This document shows, piece after piece, positions 32,261 through 44,450 of a stretch of DNA of 64,000 nt. Position 1 is the stretch's first letter. Every line of letters begins with the position of its first letter. The stretch lies in assembly GCA_031308135.1 (NCBI GenBank), contig JAHLJT010000631.1, positions 4,255,371 through 4,319,370 of the forward strand. Reading direction: 5' to 3'. Below the pieces are notes generated by a model. The model searched no databases. It was given only the letters and a program-made list of their open reading frames with translations, and was not told where the DNA came from. Origin of the DNA: Acheta domesticus. Taxonomy: Eukaryota; Arthropoda; Insecta; Orthoptera; Gryllidae. Made by a program: the position numbers and the translations under genes.

Positions 32261-33800
32261 TGACGCCCAAGTTTACTTTGTTCAGTTTTCGGGCAGATCG
32301 GACGTATAGAAGTGTGCGGTCCAGACTGAATGACTTTAGCCGAACAGTTTTTAACAAGTTCAATTTTTTTCATACAGGAAATGTGTAGTTTAACTCTAGC
32401 GCCTGTACTGACAGACTCGATCACTATAGTGGCACTATAATGGCAAGTTGTAGAGAAAACGTGCAGAGCGGGTAAAAACGACTTGTCGCTTCTTATACTT
32501 TTAGTCTGGGATCTTTAAGTTTCTATAAAAGAATCTGCACGAAAACAGCACCGTCTAAAGAGACCTTAAGGTGGATCAAGGGTGAGTGGTGAGGTTCGGG
32601 GGTGGGGGTCAACAAAAAGGGCAGTGGGGCGAGAGAGCACGAAGGGCAACGAGCCAGGGGATCGCGTGAGGATCGGTGTGAGGCGAGGGTTTAGTTTTAG
32701 CCTACTACGTTAATGTTTATGGTTGGCCTAACATGACATTATTGGAGAAGTTTTAGAAATACGGAGGTACTCACTCCAAACGAAGTTTATCGTGGCTGGT
32801 GGCAAGTGCGCTGTGACCCAGAGCCATGTACGAACATTGTGTGGGAGGTTTGACACATCGCCTTCGGAGCAGATATTCCAGCTGATATATTAGAATTGCC
32901 AAAAGAGGAGCTGAACTCCAAGATTTTAATTTGTGTTGTTGCAGGGTACATAAATATAACAGAAGATAATGATAAAGACAGAGGATAATAATTCCTTTAC
33001 ATCATTAGTGAACTCAACATAAAGTATTTAGTAGAAAAGCAAGTTTAGAATTAACAAAAGACTGCAACAATTCAAAGACTAAAAGCCCTAAAGCACGTAT
33101 TCCATAGTTGTTTGTCTCCGAGAATGCATCTTGTCGACAGCAAAAGTGAGGAGTCCAACAGGTCCTCGGAGGAGAATTGTACGTCACGAGAGAAACGATT
33201 TATATAAACAACGAGCTTTTGAAATGGTAAGAAACGAACACGAAGCTCAGAAAGCAAAATAAAGATGGTAAGTATGATCACAGAGATCTCAGAGTGCAAG
33301 ATAAAAAAGTATTTGCAGGTAAAAGAGGTAAGAATTTAATTCCAACACAAATAAATCGACAATAAAAGACAATAATTGAGAGAACTTAAGGAAAGAGAAT
33401 TGTATAAAATAAGAAACGAAATAATTAGAGTTCACAGATGAGAAAACAAGCTCATGAGACAATAAATTAGAATTGATATCGCGTCTCTGTATAAAAATGT
33501 ACAGGGCACACTGGAAACGCATTGCAAACTACCGTCAGGCTTGCAAAAGTGGATGGATCAGAAGGGGAGGTAGCCATCACTGCAACTACTGTGTAGGTTG
33601 AGAGATAAATTATTATTTCAAAGACGCCAGTCACCACCGTATGCATCATTGCAAGGTCGATTGTTGTCGTACGCAATGTTCCATCGCCAGTGTTGATGTC
33701 GTGACAATGTTGACGTGAAAACATCTTTGATCAGTTTCATTCAATCTCCTGGCTGGCGCAATTGAACTTGTCGGTGGAAATAGTTGGCACGTGCTCAACG
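32261..33800. other. Unassigned, no gene seen
   Basis: Mixed then AT-rich sequence. Minus-strand frames of 75-85 codons at 33072-33724 show no recognised domain. Confidence 0.35.
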
Positions 33801-34110
33801 GAGGGCGTGGGTGGGTGGCCGGCGGGGCGGGCCGGGGGGTGGGGCGGGGCGGGGCGAGGGGCAGGGCGTGGCGAGGGGCGGGCCGGGGCGTGGCGAGGGG
33901 CGGGGCATGGCGAGGGGCGGGGCGGGGCGGGGCGGGGGCGGGGGGCGTGGCGAGGCAGGGGCGGGGCGGGGGGTCTGGGGCGGGGAGGGCTGGGGCGGGG
34001 TGGGGCGGGGGGGGCGGGGCTGCAGGGCGGGCTGGGGCGGGGCTGCAGGGCGGGCTGAGGCGGGGCTGCAGGGCGGGGTGGGACGGGGTGGGGTGGGGCG
34101 GGCAGCGCAG
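33801..34110. repeat. GGGGCGGGGC minisatellite
   Basis: Units of GGGGCGGGGC, GCGTGGCGAGG and, toward the right, a longer GGGGCTGCAGGGCGGGCTG unit repeated about three times (34010-34075). The plus strand is G-rich. Associated frames of 98-201 codons are Gly/Arg/Ala repeats. Confidence 0.88.
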
Positions 34111-34282
34111 CGTCCAGGGTTCGATGAATGAATGGGCCGCGCGCGCTGCCGGGACCGTCGCTCGCCGTAATTACCGGGGCGAGGGACGAACCGGCGGCCC
34201 CGCTCCCCGCGCCCAGCCCGCCTCATCCCCGCTCAGCCCGCCACGCCGCGCCGCGCCGGGCCGCGCCGCCTCAGTAAAAACA

Positions 34283-34285
<3 letters not shown>

Positions 34286-34325
<40 letters not shown>
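34286..34325. repeat. (GGC)n trinucleotide repeat
   Basis: An uninterrupted GGC run of about 11 units is followed by GGTGGTGGCG. Confidence 0.95.
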
Positions 34326-35560
34326 ACGGCGTTGAGGCGCGGGGCGTTCGGCCAGGGTTGCCCAGTGCGAGAAGCATCTCACACCACAACACGTAGGAGG
34401 CCTGCTGCTGCAGGCCCTCATTTTTGCAATTAAGTAGTGAAACGTCAACTGCAGATACATATATTGTATTACTCAGATATGATTAAAAAATATCGAAGGA
34501 AATGCTTCTAATGCTTCAGAACGTAAATTGGCTTATATTTCTAAATGACGTGTTTCTCTCTGTTTCTCAATTGTGATTCCATCTTTGGTGATTTCAGAAT
34601 GGCAAAATCGGAGAAGAAACACAAAAAGAGATAATTGGAGAAAGGGCGAAGAACAGTGGGAGAGTGAGGTATTGTATGGTACGCAGGCAGAACGCTCAAA
34701 GCTTTAAATAAAAATCTATTTGAATTCATTGTATCAGGTGTGCAGTGTAATCCCGAACGTATCTGATAAGTCTTTTAGCCTTACGATTTTCTACGTAAGC
34801 AGTATGCAAGAAAGTAAAATAATAAAAAGTTAGTAAATAATACAATACTGATATCATTGACAAACAAATGCAAATAGATAGAAAAATATATAATATTAAT
34901 TATTAAACTCTATGGTATTCTAATATTCTAGAAATATATAAAAGAATTAGTTTATATTACCGCGAAGGAAAGGCAGCAGTCATTATCGCTTTTTGTTATC
35001 AGTGCAGCGTTACAACAAGCAACAATGACCGCTAATTTGTATAGTATACACATTTTGTCAATTACTATTGTTGACAACGAAAGAAAATGAAAATGGATAA
35101 AAAATATAATAATTGAAATATTTTTATTTTCATTAATATTACTCGGATTTTACAAGCATAACTCTCCATTCACGCATCTTATTGAGCAAACCGAATTAAT
35201 CTATTCGTTTTCACATTTAACACAAACGTCTACTTTAAAATGAAATGACATAAATATATTATAATTATAATAAATAATAATAATAATGAAACGAAATATG
35301 AAATAACATACAATTTCTACCTTACGTAGCATCCAACTGCTTATAAACATCATTCATTGTAAGTTCACGAAGTGCAGTAAATTGGGAGCGGGACAAGTTA
35401 TGTTTGTCGCCAAATTACACAAAAAATACTCATATTTTCAAAAAGTTTAACATGACCTTATTTGAAGATATGTTTTTGATGAACACATTTCATTTAGAAA
35501 AAAGAATTGTATCTTCATAATCGTAGGTGTAGGGAGACGCTGAAAATATTTTTTTTCAAT
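34326..35560. other. Unassigned AT-rich sequence
   Basis: No gene or recognised repeat apart from short AAT-rich stretches near 35260-35290. The last part (35400-35560) may belong to the family B copy on the right. Confidence 0.35.
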
Positions 35561-35960
35561 TTGCGAAAAATCAGTTGTTTTTTTTAACCAACACGAGACC
35601 TCCACAATTTTCTTAAACGTCCTTCAGACTATCAAACAACAAACTTTAATCAAAATCGATGGAGCATTTTTTTGAAAATTTTGAAAAGTCCCAGGGTCTC
35701 CATGTAAAGAACTCCCAAAATTAAAATAACAGTTTCAAATTCAAGGGGCAGTGACATCATCCAGATCGATTGGGGAATATTAATTTAGAAAAAAATCGGG
35801 TGGATGGTTTAGCCGCTAGCGTTGTTCACAGACGAACGGACGGATGGACGGACAGTCGTCTTGCCGTCAATCGATTATTTGGTATGAACCGAGAAAACAT
35901 GGCTTCTGGCTACACGTGAGAATTTTTTTTCTAAATTTGGCATCTAGATTTATCCACTTT
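35561..35960 (+). repeat. Dispersed repeat family B, plus-strand copy
   Basis: This is the clearest copy. In order: AAAAGTCCCAGGGTCTCCAT, AAGGGGCAGTGACATCATCC, AGATCGATTGGGGAATATTAA, GCTAGCGTTGTTCACAGACG, a GGACGGATGGACGGACAG stretch, TTGCCGTCAATCG and AAAACATGGCTTCTGGCTAC. Diverged copies lie at 1880-2040 (minus), 8190-8460 and 41940-42180. I cannot assign it to a known class. Confidence 0.55.
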
Positions 35961-36169
35961 TTCGTTGCTAGGGCTCTGTAATAAAAGATTTCCGGCGAAA
36001 CTTCGCTGTTTTTTCGCGAAACATTACGTATCTTTCTACCGTGCTAGCGGTAGCGAGAAAGTAAAATGAATGTGTGAATAAATTGAAATGAATATAGTAC
36101 TTAGTTGCCTGCAGCAGCAAAGTGCTGTTGTCGAATATGTGGAATATGCGGTCCTGCTCAGGGCATCTG

Positions 36170-36312
36170 TTCGTGGATTTTCGACACTGGCTAGATAGAT
36201 AGGTGGAGTTCATTGTCTGAGTGGAGGTGAATTCTAGCGAGCGGTTTGCTCTGATCGGTAATTTTCCGTGACTTCTCCGATCAACACCGTGGGAATACGT
36301 ATCGTTATTCAG
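36170..36312 (+). mobile_element. SINE family A, head-side fragment
   Basis: GGATTTTCGACACTGGCTAG, GGTGAATTCTAGCGAGCGG and TGATCGGTAATTTTCCGTGA, then GATCAACACCGTGGGAATAC, match the first third of the family in order. The rest is absent. Confidence 0.7.
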
Positions 36313-38199
36313 ATGTGTTTTACACAACTTTTATTGAATTAAGGCTATTTCGTGAATGAAATATTTGAAAATCCAGATATATCTTAGCAAATATTGTGTC
36401 ATAGTTTTAAATGTTTTAAACGAACATTTTTTTTTCACCACAACCATCTACACTTCCTGACTCAGAAACTTCATTGACTCCGTTTCGTCGTGACAGCGTT
36501 GTGTAATTGACATAACGAACGCAAGACAACAGACGCTCGAGTTAAAGATAATCAAATGGAACCAAACTAAATATTCCCAACTTGATAACCCCTCGCTTGA
36601 AACAAATGTCTGTCCACGAGGGAGTCGCCGACCATCGTTAGTCTTTCGTCTATCGGCTGCAGCCGCGCTCCCTACGTCAGGAACCCCGCTTCGTCCCTCT
36701 TCTCCGCGTTGGCTGTCGGCGGCGGCCGGGGCTCCGGAAAAACAGCGCTGCGTCCAGATTTCCGCTTAACGTACGACCCGGTCCCTCGGCATTCCTGCCT
36801 CGCGGCTGAGCCCGCAGCCGCGCGGCGCTCCGCAGGGATCGCATCCGAGATCGCCCCTCGGATCGGCATCCACCGCCGACTCCGCTCGGATTCGAAAATT
36901 TAATTTACTGTGACCTTTAGTTATTCACGTTTTCTTGGTTCTCATTCCCATTGGCTTTGTTTTAAAAGGCCTAATCGACAGGATTAGTAGAAAAACTACA
37001 ATTATCCGGACATGTGACAACTTAAAAAGCGATAGAATTATTAAAGGCATTACATAAAGTGTCTTTACAATGATGATGCAATGAATGATTCACCAATTTA
37101 TCGCACATAACGCGTAGTTTTGTTGTATTAATATCTTTCAAAATTTTGCCGAGGTAGTTACTCCTTTGGTTTAGTTTGCTCATTTCACCATCGTACTTTC
37201 TGGTTTGGCACGAAATTTTTTTCAACTCAATTAATATGGCGGAAAAGCTAGTTATTGCGGCGGCGTCACACGGACAGTGCACTGCCCTGCAGCCAGTTGT
37301 CAAGTGCTGGCAGCCAGCCTCCGGCCGATGATTCCAAGGGTCTCCTTTTTGTTGCCGGATAAGTGAGGCATATTGCTCTTTTAGTATTTGTATTCAAGCA
37401 AACTATTTAGGGAGTAGTTTTCTGTTGTTTCAGTCTCAAGCCAGTTATAGAAACAACTGGAGTTTCGTAAAGTTGTGTTTACATTTATATTTTGCAGAAT
37501 TTCACCGATTTGTCATTGGGAAAATGTTGTGTGTTAATAAATATGCGTTCTTTTGGAGAGGTAGAGCTCATAATATAATTTGCAAAACGAATAATATTGA
37601 CTACCAGTCGGTCGGGCTCACACTCTAAAACAGCAAATCTCATAATTTACGTAGGTTTTCCGGAAAATTGAATATATAATCCAATTTGTTTCATTTTTTA
37701 GTAGTATTACCAAGCAGCATAATCGAAATAAACTTGGAAAATAGAGAAACAAATATTTTATTGCTGTACCGATCGACTTTTTCGAATTAGCAAAACTTTA
37801 TCTCTCCACTCGATTCACGACCCGGTCTGTCCAGATGTCCCAATCTGCCCTCCCTTTCTCGCAGCGGAAGTAACTCGCTTTAATAGAGACCTCAGACACT
37901 AGAACCTTGGTTAATGGAGAGCTCCTTTCCGTTCCCTATAGATATTTCCTTCCCTGCATTGCATTCCTTCCATCGCTTTTCGACCGACGGTCTTGGTGCG
38001 CAGGCAAATCGCTTAATCCTGTTCCAATAGCGAACGCCGCCCGAGCGGCGAGGGCCACCTGCCGGTGGTTGGGCGAAGACGACGGAGGTCGGCGCCACCA
38101 CATACGCGTCGTGGGGCTTTTCGCCGACCGCAACCCGCTGCTCAAATGGGGCCGGGCAGCCTGCGCCGCGCCGCGCCGCGCCGGGAGCAAAGACGCGGG
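36313..38199. other. Unassigned, with CpG-rich patches
   Basis: Positions 36650-36880 and 38030-38200 are GC- and CpG-rich, with AT-rich sequence between. Frames of 60-90 codons are unsupported. Confidence 0.35.
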
Positions 38200-38395
38200 C
38201 ACGCCCACCCGCCCACCGCCCCGCCCCGCCCACCCGCCCACCGCCCCCGCCCCGCCCACCCGCCCACCGCCCCACCCACCCGCCCCGTCCACCTTCCCGC
38301 CCCGCCCACCGCCCCGCCCCGTCCACCTTCCCGCCCCGCCCACCGTCCCGCCCCGCCCCGCCCCGTCCCGCCCCTCCCCGTCCCGCCCCGCACTC
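38200..38395. repeat. CCCGCCCACCG minisatellite
   Basis: Units of CCCGCCCACCG and CCCCGCCCCGTCCACCTTCC form a C-rich plus strand, so the G-rich strand is minus here, opposite to the arrays at 11.7, 19.7, 33.8 and 49.9 kb. Frames of 188-216 codons are Pro/Arg/Ala repeats. Confidence 0.88.
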
Positions 38396-39055
38396 CGTGC
38401 CCTGGCGCCGCCGCCGCAAGGAGGCGGGCAGTCGCTCGCTGCGCCTCTCATCAGCGCTTGCGGTCCCGACGCCGCGCAGCGCGCGCCCAGCGGCCGCCGC
38501 AATCACTACGATTTACACCCGCCGCCAACGACGGAACAGCCGAGCGCTGGCCGCTGAGACGAATCGTGTATTACGGTTGTGCTTCTATGATTCTATACGA
38601 TGCATCACAAAGGGATCTGAGAGGTTTTCTGGACCGAACGGAGACCTTGCAGAGTGAAGAATACAGATGAGAATTAATATCACAAACAAAAGTGATCAAA
38701 TGCAACTAATTTTGAGGGAGGAAAACTAAATGTATTATTGAGAAGACACACAAAGCAAAGATCTCATTTATAGTGAATACACGCACAAACAAATGATTCT
38801 AGACATTTTTGTTGGAGTGCAGTGTTGAATTGGAGAGTGAGAACAGAAAGAGACGATTACTGAGACAGTTTTAAAACACGGCGCTAGACATTAAAAAAAT
38901 AAAGTGAAATAATATGGTAAGAAGTTCGGTACGATTAATGGAGAGTAAGGGCTATCAAAACTTGGTTAAAAGACGATTCGAACTTATTAGAGATATTCAA
39001 CGAAAGTAAGGGAGAAGAAGCACCAACACGATTTCAAAATGTAGGGAATGAACTT

Positions 39056-39057
<2 letters not shown>
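38396..39057. other. Unassigned, no gene seen
   Basis: The GC-rich flank of the array passes into AT-rich sequence. Confidence 0.35.
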
Positions 39058-39113
<56 letters not shown>

Positions 39114-39117
39114 AGAA
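39058..39117. repeat. (AG)n microsatellite
   Basis: About 30 AG units with one GG interruption. Confidence 0.97.
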
Positions 39118-39174
39118 GAAAAAATGTTCTTAGTTATGAACATCATCGATTTAAAATTGCAGAGTTGTAGAATG

Positions 39175-39300
39175 TTCAACCATAGACCGCTAGTATGCTT
39201 TAAAAGCCTCGGCACTCCGGCCCCGTCCTTGTTATATGTAAAAGTTCCGCTACTGACCGCTGGAGCGCTGCTCGCCGACCATTACTCGATCTGCTTCTGC
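39175..39300 (-). repeat. Inverted partner repeat, left arm
   Basis: On the minus strand it reads ATGGTCGGCGAGCAGCGCTC, CAGCGG, then GTGCCGAGGCTTTTAAAGCA and TAGCGGTCTATGGTTGAAC. The same words occur on the plus strand at 40792-40910. On the plus strand the segment can be read as GTPAPSLLYVKVPLLTAGAL followed by LADH, which parallels the minus-strand translation of the right arm (GTSPILMEASERTKFHIVAA, GALVADH). The similarity suggests a shared, formerly coding element that I do not recognise. Confidence 0.55.
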
Positions 39301-40734
39301 ACGCAAATATACGGAGATCCGCATTACAACAGAACTTTTCGACTGACAGGCTTTGAATTCAAGTATTTAGGCATCTTCATTACTTCTTTAGTAAAAGCAG
39401 CAATGTTCTTCAAGACCTCTGATAAAAAAAATGTTTACAAATTATGTCAATGATCGTTATTAAATCTGCGCACTCGTCACATGCAAGGAAACTGTTTCTT
39501 TACAAAGCTGGCTTAATATATTTTGAAGGTTTCTTTTCACAACAAACCTTGGAAGTGGAGGTACAGCTTTCACAATAAATTGTTCTACCACATATAACCA
39601 TCAGGGTCATTTAAAGATGAGACTGATTTATTATTTAATATCTACCCATGCAAATTATCTTCATATAATAAATAAATATTAACATACATTCTTAATGTTT
39701 CTGAATGTTATAAAAATATGCAACCCATGGTGGAAATAACTTCGGCTACCTAACAATTCAGTTTATTCTCAAAATTCAATACAAATTTTGAAAATATACT
39801 CACACATAGCACAAACAATTTCTGTTTATGTTCAATAAAAACATACTGACTCCAAGTACTGGAAATGATCGTTTGAGTCAGCTTTAGATATTTCTCGTAT
39901 TGTAAACTTTTCAATCAAAAAGTGACACATTTTCTCACAAACGTCATTGGATATCACGAGAAGTCTGATTGTTGATTTTTATTTATGATGTTTGATTTAT
40001 TGTTCTGTCATTGTTGTGGAATTTGGAAGTGGACTACGCAAAGAATTAGAAATAATGTCTACATTGTACTTTAGTTACTCTTATTGAAAATCTCTAATAG
40101 TTTTCCTGGTATCTCCATGAGAGCGCCAATATGAATTTCGCTAGTCGGAAATAATTTTTTGATTCTATCTCTTGGTGAGAACGTTTTTACCAGGGCAATA
40201 GTGATTTGGAGTACTTTTTTTGAGTGAACTTTTGTGAGTATTATTTACAACAACGTCAACATTTATAACAGCGTCCGTAGTCCGTTTTAGAACTAGTTTC
40301 TTCCGGTTATTTAGATATTTTTTCACGAACAATTATATCTTGAATTTTTACTTTTTGAGCGTGTAATATAGATTAAAAAAATAAATACAGCTGAAATATA
40401 AAAATAGATAGTATAAAACTGATAAAATAATAGTTTTCTATTCATTTCGTTTTCATCCAATGTCTTTAAAGACCTTAAAGACATTATGTGCATTATAGTT
40501 CTCTTTAAACACCTAAATATCAGAAATAATTAAGAATAAATATTGCATTTTATATGTCAAGAAGAATCACTACTGGCTCACTAACCAAGTAGATTTCACG
40601 CATGCTATGTTAATTTCAAGCATTCACTCCACAATTTCTTATAAGCAAACTGCACAGTGAAATATAATTTCAGTATTGTTTAATATTACCACCAACACGA
40701 GTTTGCAATGCCTCATCACAGTCAGTGACCAACA
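39301..40734. other. AT-rich interval between inverted arms
   Basis: No gene or recognised repeat. If the flanking arms are ends of one element, this would be its interior, but it has no coding capacity. Confidence 0.35.
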
Positions 40735-40925
40735 TCGTCCGAAATGCGGGCATTTCCCTATGCATTAAAACGGCCCGAAGGTCTCGCGAATGGTCGGCGA
40801 CCAGCGCTCCAGCGGCCACAATGTGAAACTTCGTCCGTTCGCTGGCTTCCATAAGGATCGGCGAAGTGCCACGGCTTTTAGGCATTCTAGCGGGCTATGG
40901 TTCAACGTATGGCCTTGTTAAGTCT
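40735..40925 (+). repeat. Inverted partner repeat, right arm
   Basis: ATGGTCGGCGACCAGCGCTC, CAGCGG, GTGCCACGGCTTTTAGGCAT and TAGCGGGCTATGGTTCAACG match the minus strand of 39175-39300. The minus-strand frame here (40670-40885, 71 codons) contains FHIVAAGALVADHSRDL and FRTMLVTDCDEAL. The left arm's plus-strand frame keeps AGALLADH and a later NRTFRLT. The protein-level parallel is stronger than expected by chance for a non-coding repeat, but I do not recognise the family. Confidence 0.5.
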
Positions 40926-41939
40926 GGAGTGTATTCACTGCCGAACGAACTCTCAGTGGGCTCTCTGGCACGTTGTCGGACACTCTCACTACACCAGGCC
41001 CGTTTTGATCATGTTCGGAAAGTAATTGGAGTAAAGGGCTCTAACCCATATTGATGAATATTGTATTTGTAGAAATCATCGAAGGGATTTGAAATCAAAT
41101 TGAGCTTATTATTTTTATTGGAACACGATTCTTTACGTTCTTTTAAGAGTTTTAAAACTAGATTTGATTTGCTTTGATAAAGGATAAATTTTTTTTTAAA
41201 ATAAAATTCTGGCCCTCAAGAAAATGTGCGCAGATAAATTTCTTTCCCCACACGTCATATACAGTTTTTACTGTTTTTTTTGACAAAAAAAATAAAAATA
41301 AAAGGAAGATCATTCTCCGATTCGAAACTGTGAAGGATATCAAAAAACTTCACATAGGCCATTTTCCTCCAATCTATTTTTAACCATACATTCTATTTTG
41401 TCGAATACTTTAAAAAATTGTAATATGGTAATAGAACTATTTTGTAATGTTATACTATATTTACTTATTTCGTCATTTGAAAAATTGTGTATTTTGCTGT
41501 TATCTGCCCTTGCTGAAATTATTTTCGCGAACCTCGAAACTGCGAACTGGACAGCTACGTACTTCAGTTTTCGAACCGATGTTCTGGAAGGATGGAGTAG
41601 ATGCGCGTTTAAGTCTATTTCCTGATTAACATCACGATGATACACTGAAATGTATAAACTCTTTTTCGAGGTTTTCGAATATTTTTTTATTACTTGTATT
41701 TTGTGCAGAACTTGTAAAATTTACTGTGCCAACTTCACTTTTAAAAAAATAATAATTATGAGAACACTGATCGGAAACGTCAGTGTCTTCACGTGATATT
41801 TTAATTATTAAATTTTCAAGAAGGAAGATGGAGAAAAGATTCGAAAAAAGTCTGTCTCCAATTTTGAAGATTTAGAGATTGTAATTAAAACTTAACGGAT
41901 TTATTTATAAACGCACTTAAATCTGTTCCAGGAAGAAAT
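40926..41939. other. Unassigned AT-rich sequence
   Basis: No recognised feature. Frames of 60-101 codons at 41158-41645 lie in AT-rich DNA with no domain. Confidence 0.35.
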
Positions 41940-42180
41940 GTAAAGAAAGCATCGTGAGAAAATTTTGAAAGTGTCTACGTAAAAGTGCCTAATCCTAAAA
42001 TTAAGCTTTAAAATTAAGAGACTTCTTTGAAATTCGCAGGGATACAAAATCACCCAGATCAACCAGACGATAATATTAATTTTTGAAAATTTCGTTGTGT
42101 GATTAAGTTGCTAGTGTCGTTTGACTGTTGAAGTGTTGCACCACTTCATTATCAATTTATTATATTTGGACCCCAACATC
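41940..42180 (+). repeat. Dispersed repeat family B, diverged copy
   Basis: The order AAATTTTGAAAGTGTCTACG, TAAAATTAAG, AAATCACCCAGATCAACCAG, ATAATATTAATTTTTGAAAA and GTTGCTAGTGTCGTTTGACTG parallels 35670-35840. Confidence 0.45.
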
Positions 42181-44372
42181 AGAATTTTATTAAAATACCG
42201 CGGTAACAGAAACTGTACCCTTTAAGGGAAATAAGAACTCGTTTTACATTTTGAATCGTAGTACATGAATCGTGGATGAATCGTGGTACATTTGCAAAAA
42301 GTTCTTACTAAAATACCATTAAAATAAATGCACGATTAATTTTATGACCTCCACTTTCTATCGAAATCTGTTAAAAACTACAGCACATGCACAATAAATT
42401 TGTGGTTCCGATATGCACCATTATTCCTCCCCGTGCTGCGAGAATGAGCCATATGTAAATTGTGGACCAAATTATTCCTTAATCTTTTCACGCGAAACTT
42501 ACTTTCTAATTCTATATGTAAATTGGGGACCAAACCAAACCTAGGTAAGGAATAGGACTGATGGCGCAGGTAACCGCGTTAGGGAACCGCCGCCACCGCG
42601 CTACTGTCCAGCACTTCCTTGTGCCTCATTGAAAATCATCCACACTCGCTCCTATATCAAAATAAAAAGCAAAGAAAACTAGAAGAGAAATTTCTTGTCC
42701 AGCGTTATAGAATCTTAGCCGAGAAAAAGGAAAGAATAGCAAAATTCATTTAATCAACGAACGATTCAATTGAATCAAAACCAACTTAAATCAAACCATT
42801 TTTCGAAAGAAAAATGCCAGTCAAAAGTCTCGAAAATTGGAAAGGGAGTTATGTTTTAAACGAAAGATGACTCTGAAAATATTCTTCGAAACCAAAGTTT
42901 CCCCTTCCACTTTCACCTGCGAGGGGATGAGGTCGTCAGTCCCCAATTTACGTATGCCCTTTCTCTGGGTCGGTCCCCAATTTACAATATGGTTTTAAAC
43001 TCTTTATTTCCCTTGCGGTCCGTAATTTACATCCCCGCTAGAATGGAAGAGCAAGAGGGCCATGTGAAGCACCTGCCCGCCGCTGACCTCGCGGGCGGTG
43101 AGCTGAGCCGCGCCGCCCGGGGGGCTGGTCGGTGCTGCGTCATCGCGGCCGATCGGTATCGGGCCCTCCGCACAGGATGGGCTTAACGACGCCATTGTGG
43201 TCGGGTGGGGCGGGGGGGGGGCAGCACCGGGGCCTGGGGCTTGTGGCTTGACAGGCGGCAGGGACGGCGGCGATCCTGACCAAGCGACGCTTCACCGGTG
43301 GCAGAAACTACGGCGCAAGTTGGAACAAGACGAAATCTGCCAGAAGAAAAGGTGTGTGAATTTATATTAAAAAATCGATAGTACTGTAGCCAAAACTTCT
43401 GTATCATTTTAGTTTCCAAAATATTCTTGGGTAAACAAGTTTTTCTTCAATTATTTCTAATAGATACATGATATTATAATATTACAATTGCTATTCTATT
43501 TGTTTAGCCACGTCATGAAATGTTATTCAGCGAAAGGATCGCAGAAGACTCGAATTTTCTATTTTCGAAGTCTGAATATTTTTAAAAAACAACCTGTTTA
43601 AATAAAAATCGGACTTGTAATATTTTAAAAGTGCTGTTGCCTCTGGGAGTACTGGGAATTAAGCCCCGACCCTCGGATTTGCAGGCCGGAGCAAAAGCTT
43701 TTTACCTAATGCGTAAAAAATGCTGACGATTTATTTAAAATTACTAGTATCTACTTCAAAACTACTATTTTGAAGAACGTTGATAGATGAAATTTTTTAA
43801 AATATTACATTCTGGAGAGATTGCTTCAAGAAACCTTGCATCAAGTTACAAAACATGTTTCATAAAATGAACTTATACCTCGCGATTGGTGCTCTGTGTG
43901 TGAGAGAACAATGGCGCTCCTAGAAGATCCACTGCCATCGAACTCGCGGTGATACCTCGTTGAACGTACTGCCCGGAAGAAACTCCATGCTGTCAGAAGT
44001 AGACGATGGTTTTGGGGAGGTTCAGCTGTCAATCAAAATTTTACGACTTACGCAGTGAATTTTTATCCTATTACACGGTTCAGTTATGGAGTTTTTCTAT
44101 CGGAAGCCCCTAGGCACGCGTGTGCTCTGCTCCGGTGACTCACCGCGCCGCGTCGCGAGGAAGCGCAGGCGATGCGGTCCCGTTGGCGCCGGGCGCCGCC
44201 CATCAACCTTCAGCCCTCGGCCACAGCGCGGCGCCCGACTCGCTTGCGAAACATCCCGCGCAAATACTCTCTCATTTCCTCGTCCGCAGGAACAGTTACA
44301 CGGAAGTAATGGAAGCAAAAGATATTCAGTCCTACATATGTATAGCGCTGCTTTATTGCTAAAATATAAGAA
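42181..44372. other. Unassigned, with a CpG-rich patch
   Basis: CpG-rich at 43060-43300, otherwise AT-rich. AAATTGTGGACC / AAATTGGGGACC and CCCCAATTTACG / CCCCAATTTACA words recur loosely at 42450-42990. A tRNA-like segment near 43640-43700 was considered and rejected. Confidence 0.35.
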
Positions 44373-44450
44373 ATGCCTTTGCCTCAGGGGGTTCCCCAAG
44401 GTTCAGTCTTGGCACCTACGCTATATAGCCCTCGCTTAGAAATGAAGATA
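44373..44450 (+). pseudogene. LINE reverse-transcriptase scrap (PQGVPQGSVL motif)
   Basis: The plus frame from 44373 reads MPLPQGVPQGSVLAPTLYS. GVPQGSVLSPxLF/Y is the conserved block just before the catalytic YxDD motif in reverse transcriptases of jockey/CR1-type non-LTR retrotransposons. No YxDD box is seen downstream and the upstream frame is closed by stops, so this is a short remnant of a LINE ORF2. Confidence 0.7.

Noticed and set aside
29233..32424. Minus-strand open frames of 929-1063 codons
   Set aside because: They are Ser/Arg/Pro/Leu low-complexity translations of the purine minisatellite in all three frames and run through 1000 N. No gene is supported.
43630..43710. Second tRNA-like segment on the minus strand
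   Set aside because: GGGTCGGGGCTTAATTCCC is too far from the B-box consensus and no A box was found at the right spacing.
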